DNA from: Sphingobacterium sp. CZ-UAM
Lineage (GTDB): Bacteria > Bacteroidota > Bacteroidia > Sphingobacteriales > Sphingobacteriaceae
Length of the DNA stretch: 64,000 bases
Direction: 5' to 3'
Assembly (NCBI RefSeq): GCF_002000245.1
Contig: NZ_MTCM01000001.1
Location: 496,001-560,000 of the forward strand
Shown here: positions 8,321 to 16,563 of the stretch, piece by piece
How the letters are laid out: each line of letters begins with the position of its first letter
Position numbering within the stretch: the first letter of the stretch is position 1
The notes under the pieces: generated by a model
The model's database searches: none
Told to the model about the DNA's origin: nothing
Seen by the model: only the letters and a program-made list of their open reading frames with translations
Translations under genes and position numbers: made by a program

Positions 8321-9318
8321 TTTGAAGCGGTTTTTAAATATTGTTCAATTAATTTCCTAGAGTTTACTTTTGGAGGTACATTGAAAAGATAACCTGTCGA
8401 TTCCGCTAGCTGCCTGTGGCAACTGATACAGGACTGCTGTGCGAACAATGCTGTTTTTCCTGTTGGTTTCAATTCCTGTCCATTGAATTTTGCAAATCCC
8501 CAGCCTTCAGTTTTCGTATATTCTTTTCCGTCTTTGACCATGTATTGCATGTTCACAAAGTCGCCCGGCACAATTTCACCATTCGGTTTTTTTGCCTGTT
8601 TGAAAACGACCTTTGCTATTGCGCTTCCGTCAGGCCATGGATGAAAATTTTCTTCCTGAATCGCTTTTACAGCGATGTCATTTCCGTAGATTACTCGTAT
8701 GCTGTTGTCAATGAGTGTGCTCATGCCGATCACTTTCCAATTTTTGAAGTCCGCATTGTAGCTGATCCCATTGGGAGAAACTGGAACTCCAGCTTGTATG
8801 GCAGTGGTCAAAGTTTCTACTTTAGGACCAGCTTCCACAGGGCTCATATGTGCTGGAATAAAACTGTCTTTTTTTGAAAGAGACAAAGCAAACTGCTTAA
8901 TGATTTCAATCTCATTTCGTGAGAGTTTAGCTCCCGGATGTGTCATGGCATAGGAGGGGAGAGGCATCTTTTCGGCTCGAACCATATTGAATATGGCGTA
9001 GAATTTCCCCTTTTGCTCAACTTCGGATAATTTGTCCCATTCCGAAAAGTTCATTACTTCACGTGCTCTCCTGATGTCTTTGTTGACGATCCATGAAATT
9101 GGAGCGAGTTTATCTAAGAAAGTAAGATTTTGAGCATTTGAATGACAGCCATAGCAGGAGCGTTCTAAAATCTGAGTTACCTCTTTAGGTACATTTTTCA
9201 TAGGCCCGGTCACCGGCCTTTGTTCGATCGGCGCATTGAAAAACTGTAAGGCTATAAAACCTGCTGAGATACAGAGTAAGACAATGGGTAATATTCTTAT
9301 TTGTTTTAGGTGCTTCAT
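8317..9318 (-). CDS. Haem-binding / cytochrome P460 family protein
   Basis: A 333-residue exported haem protein. An N-terminal hydrophobic segment (residues 8-26) serves as signal or anchor. The first domain has a c-type haem motif CYGCH at 55-59 and the composition of the 'haem-binding domain' family. The second domain, about 160-333, resembles cytochrome P460 and contains a second CxxCH motif, CISCH at 297-301. P460 proteins oxidise small nitrogen compounds or other substrates, but the cross-link Lys or catalytic residue cannot be identified here. It sits in a cluster with DsbD-N-like and DUF1223 thiol proteins, which suggests periplasmic redox chemistry. Confidence 0.75.
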   Translation of the reverse strand: MKHLKQIRILPIVLLCISAGFIALQFFNAPIEQRPVTGPMKNVPKEVTQILERSCYGCHSNAQNLTFLDKLAPISWIVNKDIRRAREVMNFSEWDKLSEVEQKGKFYAIFNMVRAEKMPLPSYAMTHPGAKLSRNEIEIIKQFALSLSKKDSFIPAHMSPVEAGPKVETLTTAIQAGVPVSPNGISYNADFKNWKVIGMSTLIDNSIRVIYGNDIAVKAIQEENFHPWPDGSAIAKVVFKQAKKPNGEIVPGDFVNMQYMVKDGKEYTKTEGWGFAKFNGQELKPTGKTALFAQQSCISCHRQLAESTGYLFNVPPKVNSRKLIEQYLKTASK

Positions 9319-9442
9319 GATATTTTCTCTTTTGTTTTGATAAAATTATAGTAAACAATGCCAGCCGAAAAGATGAAAGACGTTGAACCGGACATATTGA
9401 AAGTTGAATAAAGCATTTCTGCTGTTGGACCGGACAGGGGGG

Positions 9443-10216
9443 CTATAAACTTACGCTGGTCGCATCAATGATTTCTCCAGTATTTTGGTTCTGTTCAAAA
9501 GCGATAATTTCCCAATCTTCTTTGGTATCCGGAAGTTCGAATGAGAAGCTGTCATTCGCACGAAGTGTGCGGCTCTGTAGATCCCGGACAATTTGTACAT
9601 GCGAAAGCGCTTTCCCTGCATTTTCACCTGCTGACACCCGCGAGGAGGCTTTCTTTTGAATAAGTGCCATGAAGATTGCCGAGTTTTTCGATGCTGATTT
9701 TGAAGTGTAGCTGACCTGAATAGATTTACCTTCGGATTTTTTTATTTTTATAATCAGGTTTTCCGCATGGGTCTCCAGCATTGCAGATTGAATGTTGCGC
9801 AGTACTTTGGTGGATTCGGAGCCAACTGTTTCTGTCTTGCCGTTGATTACCATCTGAGGCGTGTATAACGTACCTAGGTTCATCCATGTTGCATATTGTT
9901 TCTGTCTTTCTGTGAACCTGGCTTTGCTGAAACGGTCTTTCCATCCCTGATGATCCCAATAATCTACGTGGTATGCCAGAATAAACAGTTTCTTGTTTTC
10001 TTTATCCTTTTCGAGCCTAGCGATCAGTTCATCCGCCGGAGGACAGCTCCAGCAACCCTCTGAAGTGAATAGTTCGACGACGGCGAAGCTTCTATCGGTA
10101 TTTTTTGCTTTGATGTTTTCCAGTTTCTGGTCATCTGCAAATCCTTTGAAAGCCATAATCAGTGTGATGATCAAAGGTAGACTTAAGACGTATAATATCT
10201 CTTTTATCGATTTCAT
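9443..10216 (-). CDS. DUF1223 secreted thioredoxin-like protein
   Basis: A 257-residue protein with a Sec signal (hydrophobic 'VLSLPLIITLIMAFKGFA'). The core is thioredoxin-like: 'VVELFTSEGCWSCPPAD' carries a CxxC pair (Cys55, Cys58), and 'YTPQMVINGK' supplies the cis-Pro loop. This is the DUF1223 family. The role is probably thiol-disulfide exchange or redox sensing in the periplasm; the precise reaction is unknown. It lies 55 bases downstream of the DsbD-N-like gene, probably in one transcript. Confidence 0.82.
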   Translation of the reverse strand: MKSIKEILYVLSLPLIITLIMAFKGFADDQKLENIKAKNTDRSFAVVELFTSEGCWSCPPADELIARLEKDKENKKLFILAYHVDYWDHQGWKDRFSKARFTERQKQYATWMNLGTLYTPQMVINGKTETVGSESTKVLRNIQSAMLETHAENLIIKIKKSEGKSIQVSYTSKSASKNSAIFMALIQKKASSRVSAGENAGKALSHVQIVRDLQSRTLRANDSFSFELPDTKEDWEIIAFEQNQNTGEIIDATSVSL

Positions 10217-10271
10217 GCTATTGATTTTATTTTATTGATGAAAGGTGAAATTAGGGATCTTGTTTTGTCGA

Positions 10272-10733
10272 CTATAAACTAAAGATTTTGAGGGCAAAAC
10301 CGAAGTCTTGAGGTGGGATACAGATTTCATCGCTGCATTGCATAAACTGAATTGTCCCCCTGATCGTACCGTTCTTTCCTTTTATTTTGATTCTTTGACT
10401 AAACTCAACATCGTTCTCAAAATAGGTTACAGGAATACCCAATACTTTTTCGAACTTTCGGAGTGGTGTGGGTTGGGTCACTTTCCCTACCAGTTCATAA
10501 GATTTATCAGGCAGGAATTTAAAGTTCATTTTTATGGGGCTTTTGGAGCTATTACCCAGTGCATACATATGCCACCCTACGGGTATTTTTGCTTTCATGG
10601 AAATTTCCCCTTCGTCTAGGGATTTTCTTTTGAGTATACATTCCCATGTTACCTGACCATTGGGATTTTGGCCTTTGGAATAACCGCAGCATATCATTAG
10701 GACCGCGATCATTAAAATTGCTAGCTTGTTCAT
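10272..10733 (-). CDS. DsbD N-terminal-domain-like exported protein
   Basis: A 153-residue exported protein. After a signal peptide (residues 1-21, a possible CC lipobox at 15-16) comes an immunoglobulin-like domain resembling the alpha domain of the thiol reductase DsbD, with 'KIPVGWHMYAL' and the cysteine pair Cys133/Cys138 in 'QFMQCSDEICIPP'. In DsbD these cysteines pass electrons to periplasmic thiol proteins. Here the domain is free-standing, without the membrane beta or thioredoxin gamma domain. The likely partner is the DUF1223 protein encoded next. Confidence 0.78.
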   Translation of the reverse strand: MNKLAILMIAVLMICCGYSKGQNPNGQVTWECILKRKSLDEGEISMKAKIPVGWHMYALGNSSKSPIKMNFKFLPDKSYELVGKVTQPTPLRKFEKVLGIPVTYFENDVEFSQRIKIKGKNGTIRGTIQFMQCSDEICIPPQDFGFALKIFSL

Positions 10734-10890
10734 ATTTCTTATTCTTTTAAATTGTTAAAAAAGTTGTTTTGTTATGCAGATTTGATCTTAATGATCTGAA
10801 AGCATTTCTCATTTCTTTTGTAAAGCGTTGCGGTTCCTTCCGATCAGCTAAATGACCGTCTTATTCCAATTTGTGGAACCTTAAACGATA

Positions 10891-12180
10891 TTATCTAAGG
10901 GATTTGAATGCAGCTCTAAGCTCTTCCGTAAAAATCTGAGGTTGCTCCCATGCCGCAAAGTGTCCTCCTTTTTTCGCTTTATGATAATAATACATCGTGG
11001 GATAAGCGGCTTTTGACCAGCTTTCAGGTGCCTGGTAGATTTCATGTGGGAATACGGAAATCGCCACAGGAACTTTTATAGTTTTTGTTTTTTGATGATC
11101 TGAACTGAAATTATTGTTATTGTTTTCCCAATAGAATCGTGAAGAGGAAGCACCGGTATTCGTCAACCAATACAAGGTAATATCATCTAGTATTGCATCT
11201 TTGGGGATTACTTTTTCTGGTTGCAGGTCACTTTCTGTCCATTCTGCAATTTTTTCGTACAAGAATGCAGCGAGTGCACCCGGAGAATCAGACAGAAGAT
11301 AACCTGTTGTCTGTGGTCTTGTAACCATCATTCCACCATAAGCAGCATTTCTTCCAAAGAATGTGCTTAAAGAATTATAGGCTTTAGTTTCATCTTCTGA
11401 AAGTCCAGTAGGAGCAGGGTCACCAGCGTTAATGGGTTTTACTAACTCAGCGGGAATTGTTGCGGGCATCGTAAGGTGTATTCCAAGAAGTCCGGCTGGA
11501 GCCTGTCGTGCCAGGGCATCTGAGATCACCGACCCATGATCGCCCCCTTCCGAAACATATTTTGTGTAGCCAAGGCGTTTTACCAATACATCCCAAGCTT
11601 TGGCTACACGGTCCGGATTCCAGCCCGTTTCTTTGGGGATTTCCGAAAAGCCATATCCTGGAATTGCAGGGATAATCACATCGAACGCATCCTCCGCTTT
11701 TCCACCATATTTTACAGGGTCAGTCAGCAGGCCAATGGCATCTATAAATTCTAGTGGTGACCCTGGCCAACCATGGGTAAGGAGTACCGGTAGTGCATTG
11801 GATTCTTTTGAGCGTACATGTATGAACTGGATATCCAAACCATCAATTTTTGTTATGTATTGAGGAAGAGCATTTAATTTTTTTTCAAGTTTTCGCCAGT
11901 CATATCCTTTTCCCCAATAAGTGAGCAGTTCCTTCAACTGTGCTAATTGAATGCCCTGAGATTCATCATTCACAGTTTCTTTATCGGGAAAGCGAGTTTC
12001 CGCGATACGGCGTTTGAGCTCGTCAAGCTTTGACTGTGGAATGTTGATCTTAAATGGCCGGATACTGGTGTCTGTTTTTGAAACAGTACTTGTTGTTTTG
12101 TTGTTTTGAGCACTGGCAATGGTAGGTATACTTAGAGAGAATGCTGCTGCTAAAAGAACCGTTGTAAGTTTTGTTTTCAT
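10891..12180 (-). CDS. Exported epoxide hydrolase with EHN domain
   Basis: A 429-residue enzyme with a Sec signal ending near residue 25 (IASAQ). Residues 40-150 form the EHN N-terminal domain found in microsomal-type epoxide hydrolases ('FKINIPQSKLDELKRRI', 'ETRFPD'). The catalytic core follows: HGWPGSP (136-142, oxyanion hole), nucleophile Asp214 in 'EGGDHGSVIS', and the general-base His in 'KKGGHFAAWEQP' near the end. Hydrolysis of an epoxide to a diol in the periplasm is expected. A -7 box lies 45 bases upstream, so it probably opens the transcript that continues through the thiol and haem genes. Confidence 0.88.
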   Translation of the reverse strand: MKTKLTTVLLAAAFSLSIPTIASAQNNKTTSTVSKTDTSIRPFKINIPQSKLDELKRRIAETRFPDKETVNDESQGIQLAQLKELLTYWGKGYDWRKLEKKLNALPQYITKIDGLDIQFIHVRSKESNALPVLLTHGWPGSPLEFIDAIGLLTDPVKYGGKAEDAFDVIIPAIPGYGFSEIPKETGWNPDRVAKAWDVLVKRLGYTKYVSEGGDHGSVISDALARQAPAGLLGIHLTMPATIPAELVKPINAGDPAPTGLSEDETKAYNSLSTFFGRNAAYGGMMVTRPQTTGYLLSDSPGALAAFLYEKIAEWTESDLQPEKVIPKDAILDDITLYWLTNTGASSSRFYWENNNNNFSSDHQKTKTIKVPVAISVFPHEIYQAPESWSKAAYPTMYYYHKAKKGGHFAAWEQPQIFTEELRAAFKSLR

Positions 12181-12224
12181 TGTTTCTTGTTTTAAATTTT
12201 TGTTCTGATTTCTTTTTGTTGAGA

Positions 12225-12232
12225 CAAATGTA
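12225..12232 (-). promoter_or_regulatory. Candidate -7 box (TACATTTG)
   Basis: Exact TAnnTTTG match on the minus strand, 44 bases before the ATG of the EHN epoxide hydrolase gene. A TTG lies farther upstream but at too long a spacing to be a sure -33 element. Confidence 0.45.
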
Positions 12233-12471
12233 AACCAGGCCGAGGGCGGTAGAAAGAAACAATCGGTTCAAGTGGACATAATAGCTGTCGAGTTGGTTAT
12301 TTTAAACCGCGAACAAGATGATGCTATCGTAGATCATGTTCTGAATAATATAAATAATAATGGCATTAGCTATACTTTAGTGATTAGGGCATTTTCCATC
12401 AATCGGGAGACCTTATATTAGTCTATAGTATTGAAACAGTTATAGTAAATATGAAAGCAAAAGTTTCTACA

Positions 12472-12503
12472 AAAGAAAACAGCAGTCAATAAACCGCTGT
12501 TTC
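12472..12503 (-). terminator. Terminator for the SDR unit; rest of 12181-12520 empty
   Basis: On the minus strand the arms AAACAGC and GCTGTTT surround a short loop and are followed by TCTTTT, just after the SDR stop codon. The remaining bases between 12240 and 12470 show no gene. Confidence 0.6.
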
Positions 12504-12520
12504 ACTTTGTCGGTCTGATT

Positions 12521-13318
12521 TTATAAACAACGTATTGTCCCCCCGTCGACCCGTAGCACAGAACCGCTAATATAGTCAGCAAAACGACTACAGAGGTAGA
12601 CAACGGCACCCGCAATTTCTTCAGGTGCACCAAATCTACCGGTATCATTTGGGATAAGCTCCTGGACTGCTTTGTACTTAATCTCTTCCATATTCGTTCC
12701 CCAGTCAAATTTAGGTGCTGCCTGCTCGAGCCATTGTTCTACCATTGGATTGATAATGGCTCCAGGTGATACGATGTTAGAAGTGATACCCGTCTCTTTA
12801 AGCTGCCTTGCGAGGGATACAGACATGTTATGCCGCGCGGCAAGGGTAGCATTATAATGTGGCTGTTCGTTTATGGGTTGTATGGCCAATCCTCCGCCAA
12901 TATGTATTAACCTGCCCCAACCGAGCTCCTTCATCTGTGGAACGATGCGCTGTATCATACGTACATATGAAACCACATTGGTATTGTACAACGCTAGCCA
13001 GTCTTCGGTACTTGCTTCGCCCCATGATTTGTGGGAAGTGACCCCGGCATTATTAACCAATATATCCACCGGTCCGGATGAGAGTGCCGCTGCAGCCACT
13101 GCATCTGCGCCTTCGTCTGTCGCAAGGTCTCCAATCGCTATTGCCGCAGAACCACCAGAAGCGTTAATCTCTGCAGCTACATCTTCGGCCCGTTTAAGGT
13201 TACGCCCATGTATAATTACCGTCGCGCCTTCACTTGCGAGCATTTTAGCAATGGCTTCGCCCAATCCGGAACTAGATCCAGTGACCAGGGCACGTTTACC
13301 CCTTAATTGTATGTCCAT
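12521..13318 (-). CDS. SDR-family oxidoreductase with altered active site
   Basis: A 265-residue short-chain dehydrogenase/reductase. The Rossmann motif TGSSSGLG (14-20 region), 'NNAG' (89-92), 'NTNVV' and 'SPGAI' are all present, and the C-terminus 'ISGSVLRVDGG' is normal. The catalytic region is not: Tyr155 in 'QPHYNATLAARHN' is kept, but position +4 is Leu159 instead of Lys, and the place of the catalytic Ser (13 residues before Tyr) is within GGG. It may therefore bind cofactor but use other chemistry or none. It is encoded 17 bases downstream of an AraC regulator and an aldehyde dehydrogenase, apparently one operon. Confidence 0.85.
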   Translation of the reverse strand: MDIQLRGKRALVTGSSSGLGEAIAKMLASEGATVIIHGRNLKRAEDVAAEINASGGSAAIAIGDLATDEGADAVAAAALSSGPVDILVNNAGVTSHKSWGEASTEDWLALYNTNVVSYVRMIQRIVPQMKELGWGRLIHIGGGLAIQPINEQPHYNATLAARHNMSVSLARQLKETGITSNIVSPGAIINPMVEQWLEQAAPKFDWGTNMEEIKYKAVQELIPNDTGRFGAPEEIAGAVVYLCSRFADYISGSVLRVDGGTIRCL

Positions 13319-13335
13319 TTTAATTGATTTTTATG

Positions 13336-14160
13336 TTATGAATGTTTTTTATTTGGCGCATAACCAAATTCCTTTTTGTAGGCAAAGGAAAAGTGGGAGA
13401 GGTCCTCAAAACCCAGATCTAAGTATACATCGGACGGTTTCTGTTTTTGCTGTTCGATCAAGAAGCGGGCTGTATCCAGACGCTTCTGCAACAACCATCT
13501 GCCCGGGCTGGTATGAAACTGCTTCTCAAAATCGCGCTTAAAACCCGAAAGGCTGCGGCCCGTAAGAAAAGCAAAACGTTCCATTGGTACATTGTAGCGG
13601 TAATGGCTGTTCATAAAAGCTTCGAGGTCAATCTTACCCGGTTCATTAAAATCAAACAACACATTTTTAAATGCCGGATTATGCTGAATAAGCAGTAAAA
13701 CGAGCTCTCTGGCTTTTAGCGGGACAATGCGGTCATCCATTTGTTGTTGCAGATAAGGAACCAGGGAATCTACAAAACCTTTCAGCAATGCACTTGGCTG
13801 GATAAGAAGTGCGGTATGGGGATTAATTATACTATCGGCTTTCAGTCCGTACTGCTCGCTCATTTCCTTTAAGGTGCACTGATCAATATGCACTGCTATA
13901 GATCTGAAACTTCCATCGGTGGTACTTTTCACGTATTTGGTCAGCTGATTGCGTCGGAAAAAGCGGAAGTCACCTTCCCGATAGGAATGCTTTTGATCAG
14001 CAAGCCAGACATCCTGTTTCCCCTGGAGAATATAACTGAAGATATGATCTGCTACAAAAGCTTCGCCTTCGATCGTATTGCCGGAATACGTATTTAGCAC
14101 TATTCTGGGGCCTGTAGCGGCATCTTTTGCTTTTTCGGAAATATCATTTTTGCATTCCAT
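13336..14160 (-). CDS. AraC-family transcriptional regulator
   Basis: A 274-residue regulator. Residues 1-160 form a beta-rich cupin-like sensing domain ('VLNTYSGNTIEGEAF', 'LADQKHSYREGDFRFF'). Residues about 175-272 hold the two AraC helix-turn-helix motifs: 'FAFLTGRSLSGFKRDFEKQF' first, then 'DVYLDLGFEDLSHFSFAYK'. It is encoded between the aldehyde dehydrogenase (5 bases upstream) and the SDR, and probably controls this operon in response to a small molecule related to their substrate. Confidence 0.88.
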   Translation of the reverse strand: MECKNDISEKAKDAATGPRIVLNTYSGNTIEGEAFVADHIFSYILQGKQDVWLADQKHSYREGDFRFFRRNQLTKYVKSTTDGSFRSIAVHIDQCTLKEMSEQYGLKADSIINPHTALLIQPSALLKGFVDSLVPYLQQQMDDRIVPLKARELVLLLIQHNPAFKNVLFDFNEPGKIDLEAFMNSHYRYNVPMERFAFLTGRSLSGFKRDFEKQFHTSPGRWLLQKRLDTARFLIEQQKQKPSDVYLDLGFEDLSHFSFAYKKEFGYAPNKKHS

Positions 14161-14165
14161 AGCGA

Positions 14166-15581
14166 TTAGCTTATGATTACTTTTGGTTCTAATTGTTCCT
14201 CGAGGCCATATATGCCGCCTTCTCTGCCCAGGCCCGATTGTTTAAATCCGCCGAATGGTGCCAGCGCATCGTGATAGATCGAATTGATCGCGACCCTGCC
14301 TGCATTGATCTGTGCAGCCACTCGCTGCGCCCGCGCCATGTCTGAGCTGCTTACATAAGCATGCAGTCCATATATCGTATCGTTGGCAATGGCAATAGCT
14401 TCTTCCTCTGTATTGTAAGTAATAACGGATAATACAGGCCCGAAAATTTCTTCCTGCGCAATCGTCATTTCATTACTCACACCTGTAAATATAGTGGGTT
14501 TGACGTAAAATCCGTTCTCCAATCCATCCGGTTTACCCAGACCACCAACTAAAACTTCCGCGCCCTCGTCGATACCCCGCCTGATATAATGCTGAATCCG
14601 GTCAAATTGTTTCTGACTGGCCATTGGCCCAATGACCGTCTGCCCATCTCTTGGATCACCAACTTTTTGTGTAGCCATCGTTTTCAGCAAGATACCTTTA
14701 ACCTCTGGTAGGACAGATTCCGGCACCAGCAGTCGTGTTCCGGCAATACAGGCCTGACCGCTATTCATAAAGGCCGCATTTACCGCCATGGGTATTGCAG
14801 TTTTGAGATCTGCATCATCAAGGATGATATTGGGTGATTTTCCGCTTAGTTCCAGCGTGATGCGCTTCATGGTATCTACAGCATTACGTGCAATGATCTT
14901 GCCGACCACTGTAGAGCCTGTGAACAGAATTTTGGCCACAGCAGGATGGGTAGACAATACCGTTCCCAAAATATCTCCACGTCCATGCACCATATTGATT
15001 ACGCCGGCTGGAAGTCCCGCCTGGTCAAAGCATTCTGCCAGAACCTGCGATTGAATCGCACTCATTTCACTGGGTTTGATTACTACGGTACAGCCAGCAG
15101 CAATTGCCGCGGCGAGTTTTACACATATAGAACCTGAATTGGCATTCCAGGCCGTCATGATCCCAGTTACGCCGATAGGCACCATAGCAATTGCTGACTG
15201 ACCTATGCAGCGTTCGAAAGAAAAATCCTTCAGAATTTCCTTGAAGTAAAGGAAGGTCTCTGCGGCATACTGGTTTGACCAGCGCGACCGTTGTGCCGTT
15301 GCACCATATTCTGTAGTGGTTACTTCCTGCAGATCGTCGAGCCGATCCAGCAGCGCATCGTGTAATTGCTGTAGGTAATCCATGCGCTGTTCTCTATTTG
15401 TCTGTGAAAAGGAAAGTAACGCTGCTGATGCAGCAACTATTGCAGCCTCCATATCCTGCTCACTGCCCAATATGACATGGCCGATGAGGCTTTCATCCGA
15501 AGGATTAATGATATCCATCTGCTCGGTACCTATCGAAGGCCGAAATTGACCATCGATGTAATGCTGGTTGATTATTTTCAT
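14166..15581 (-). CDS. Aldehyde dehydrogenase
   Basis: A 471-residue cytosolic NAD(P)-dependent aldehyde dehydrogenase. Key features: the Asn of 'MTAWNANSG' near 146, the cofactor loop 'FTGSTVVGK' (220-228), general base Glu244 in 'TLELSGKSPN', and catalytic Cys278 in 'NSGQACIAGTR'. The C-terminal 'FGGFKQSGLGREGG' motif is complete. Length matches the family. It converts an aldehyde to the acid; the specific aldehyde is not known. It is the first gene of an operon with the AraC regulator and the SDR. A TAnnTTTG match on the minus strand (plus positions 15628-15635) lies 46 bases upstream. Confidence 0.92.
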   Translation of the reverse strand: MKIINQHYIDGQFRPSIGTEQMDIINPSDESLIGHVILGSEQDMEAAIVAASAALLSFSQTNREQRMDYLQQLHDALLDRLDDLQEVTTTEYGATAQRSRWSNQYAAETFLYFKEILKDFSFERCIGQSAIAMVPIGVTGIMTAWNANSGSICVKLAAAIAAGCTVVIKPSEMSAIQSQVLAECFDQAGLPAGVINMVHGRGDILGTVLSTHPAVAKILFTGSTVVGKIIARNAVDTMKRITLELSGKSPNIILDDADLKTAIPMAVNAAFMNSGQACIAGTRLLVPESVLPEVKGILLKTMATQKVGDPRDGQTVIGPMASQKQFDRIQHYIRRGIDEGAEVLVGGLGKPDGLENGFYVKPTIFTGVSNEMTIAQEEIFGPVLSVITYNTEEEAIAIANDTIYGLHAYVSSSDMARAQRVAAQINAGRVAINSIYHDALAPFGGFKQSGLGREGGIYGLEEQLEPKVIIS

Positions 15582-15627
15582 TTTGCTGTCTTTTAAACTT
15601 AGCTCAAAAGCATCGTTATTATTGATA

Positions 15628-15635
15628 CAAAATTA
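15628..15635 (-). promoter_or_regulatory. Candidate -7 box (TAATTTTG)
   Basis: Exact TAnnTTTG match upstream of the aldehyde dehydrogenase gene on the minus strand. No clear -33 box accompanies it. Confidence 0.35.
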
Positions 15636-15666
15636 CTTCGTTGCCGTCTTTGAAGATTTGTTAGAA

Positions 15667-15707
15667 AGCCCAGATTACTTTGTTGAAAGGCTCAACTATT
15701 CTGGGCT
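15667..15707. promoter_or_regulatory. Inverted repeat AGCCCAGA..TCTGGGCT
   Basis: Perfect 8-bp arms 25 bases apart, in the divergent region between the aldehyde dehydrogenase and sigma-factor genes. It could be an operator or a weak hairpin; no T-run follows. Confidence 0.4.
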
Positions 15708-15880
15708 CGGTCTATACAGAAGGTTATGAGGAATCTTTCTGAAGTCGAAAACGATGGTTTAAAGGGAAGCAAGCCAATCAATAGGAAATATAAAATTTTA
15801 TTTAGGGTACCAATGATTTAGATTTAGTAAATTTATCATTATGTTCATCGTCGTTCGTTCCAATTATATGAATTTGCCAA

Positions 15881-16474
15881 ATGAAATCTCCTAAAGAAGC
15901 TGCTATACTGGAAAAACTTAAAAATGGAGACCTCAATTCGTTTAATGAAATTTATTTCCATTATTCGCCAAAGATCTATATTAGATTGATCAAACTGGTC
16001 AAAGATCAGGCTATTGCAGAAGAAATCCTACAGGAAGTATTTACCAAAATATGGCTGCAACGTGAAAAAATTGACCCTAATAAAGGATTTGTCTCATTCC
16101 TCAATCATATTTCGGATAATTTGGCCATGGATTTTTTTCGAAAAGTGCAAAGAGACAAGGCACTTCAATTGGAAATATGGGCTTCAGCCATAGAACTGTA
16201 TTATCATACCGAAGAAAAACTGTTTTTCAAAGATAAACAACAGATGCTGAACAATGCAATCGACTCCCTAAGCCCCAAACGAAAGGAGATTCTGATGCTC
16301 AATAAATTTGAGGAAAAAAGTTATAAAGAAATAGCCGATTTACTGGGCATCTCAGTATCTACAGTGAGCAATCAATTGGTCAGCGCACTCAAAGATATCA
16401 AAAAATATATTCAGGAAAATTACCGAGATGAGTATATAATCAGTCTTTTTGCGGCCTTTTTATTTAAGCTATAA
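15881..16474 (+). CDS. ECF sigma factor of a SusCD locus
   Basis: A 197-residue RNA polymerase sigma-70 factor of the extracytoplasmic-function type. Region 2 spans about 20-95 ('FNEIYFHYSPKIYIRLIKL', 'AEEILQEVFTKIW'), and region 4 about 125-180 ('LSPKRKEILML', 'KSYKEIADLLGISVSTVSNQ'). It is the first gene of a sigma / FecR / SusC / SusD series, the arrangement in which a bound substrate at the outer-membrane receptor releases the sigma factor to transcribe the transport operon. The anti-sigma gene starts 89 bases downstream. Confidence 0.92.
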   Translation: MKSPKEAAILEKLKNGDLNSFNEIYFHYSPKIYIRLIKLVKDQAIAEEILQEVFTKIWLQREKIDPNKGFVSFLNHISDNLAMDFFRKVQRDKALQLEIWASAIELYYHTEEKLFFKDKQQMLNNAIDSLSPKRKEILMLNKFEEKSYKEIADLLGISVSTVSNQLVSALKDIKKYIQENYRDEYIISLFAAFLFKL

Positions 16475-16563
16475 AAAAAAATAAAAAAGCAATAGTGTGA
16501 TTCTCTTTGCCAAACGTATAGAGTAACAAATACAGCAATGTATTGAACTAATTATAGAAAATT

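Noticed and set aside
8416..8877. Plus-strand frame of 153 codons
   Set aside because: It is opposite the haem-binding gene, is rich in Cys and Phe, and has no family resemblance.
12873..13541. Plus-strand frame of 222 codons over SDR and AraC genes
   Set aside because: It crosses two well-supported minus-strand genes, and its Ala/Ser/Pro-rich sequence is typical of an antisense shadow.
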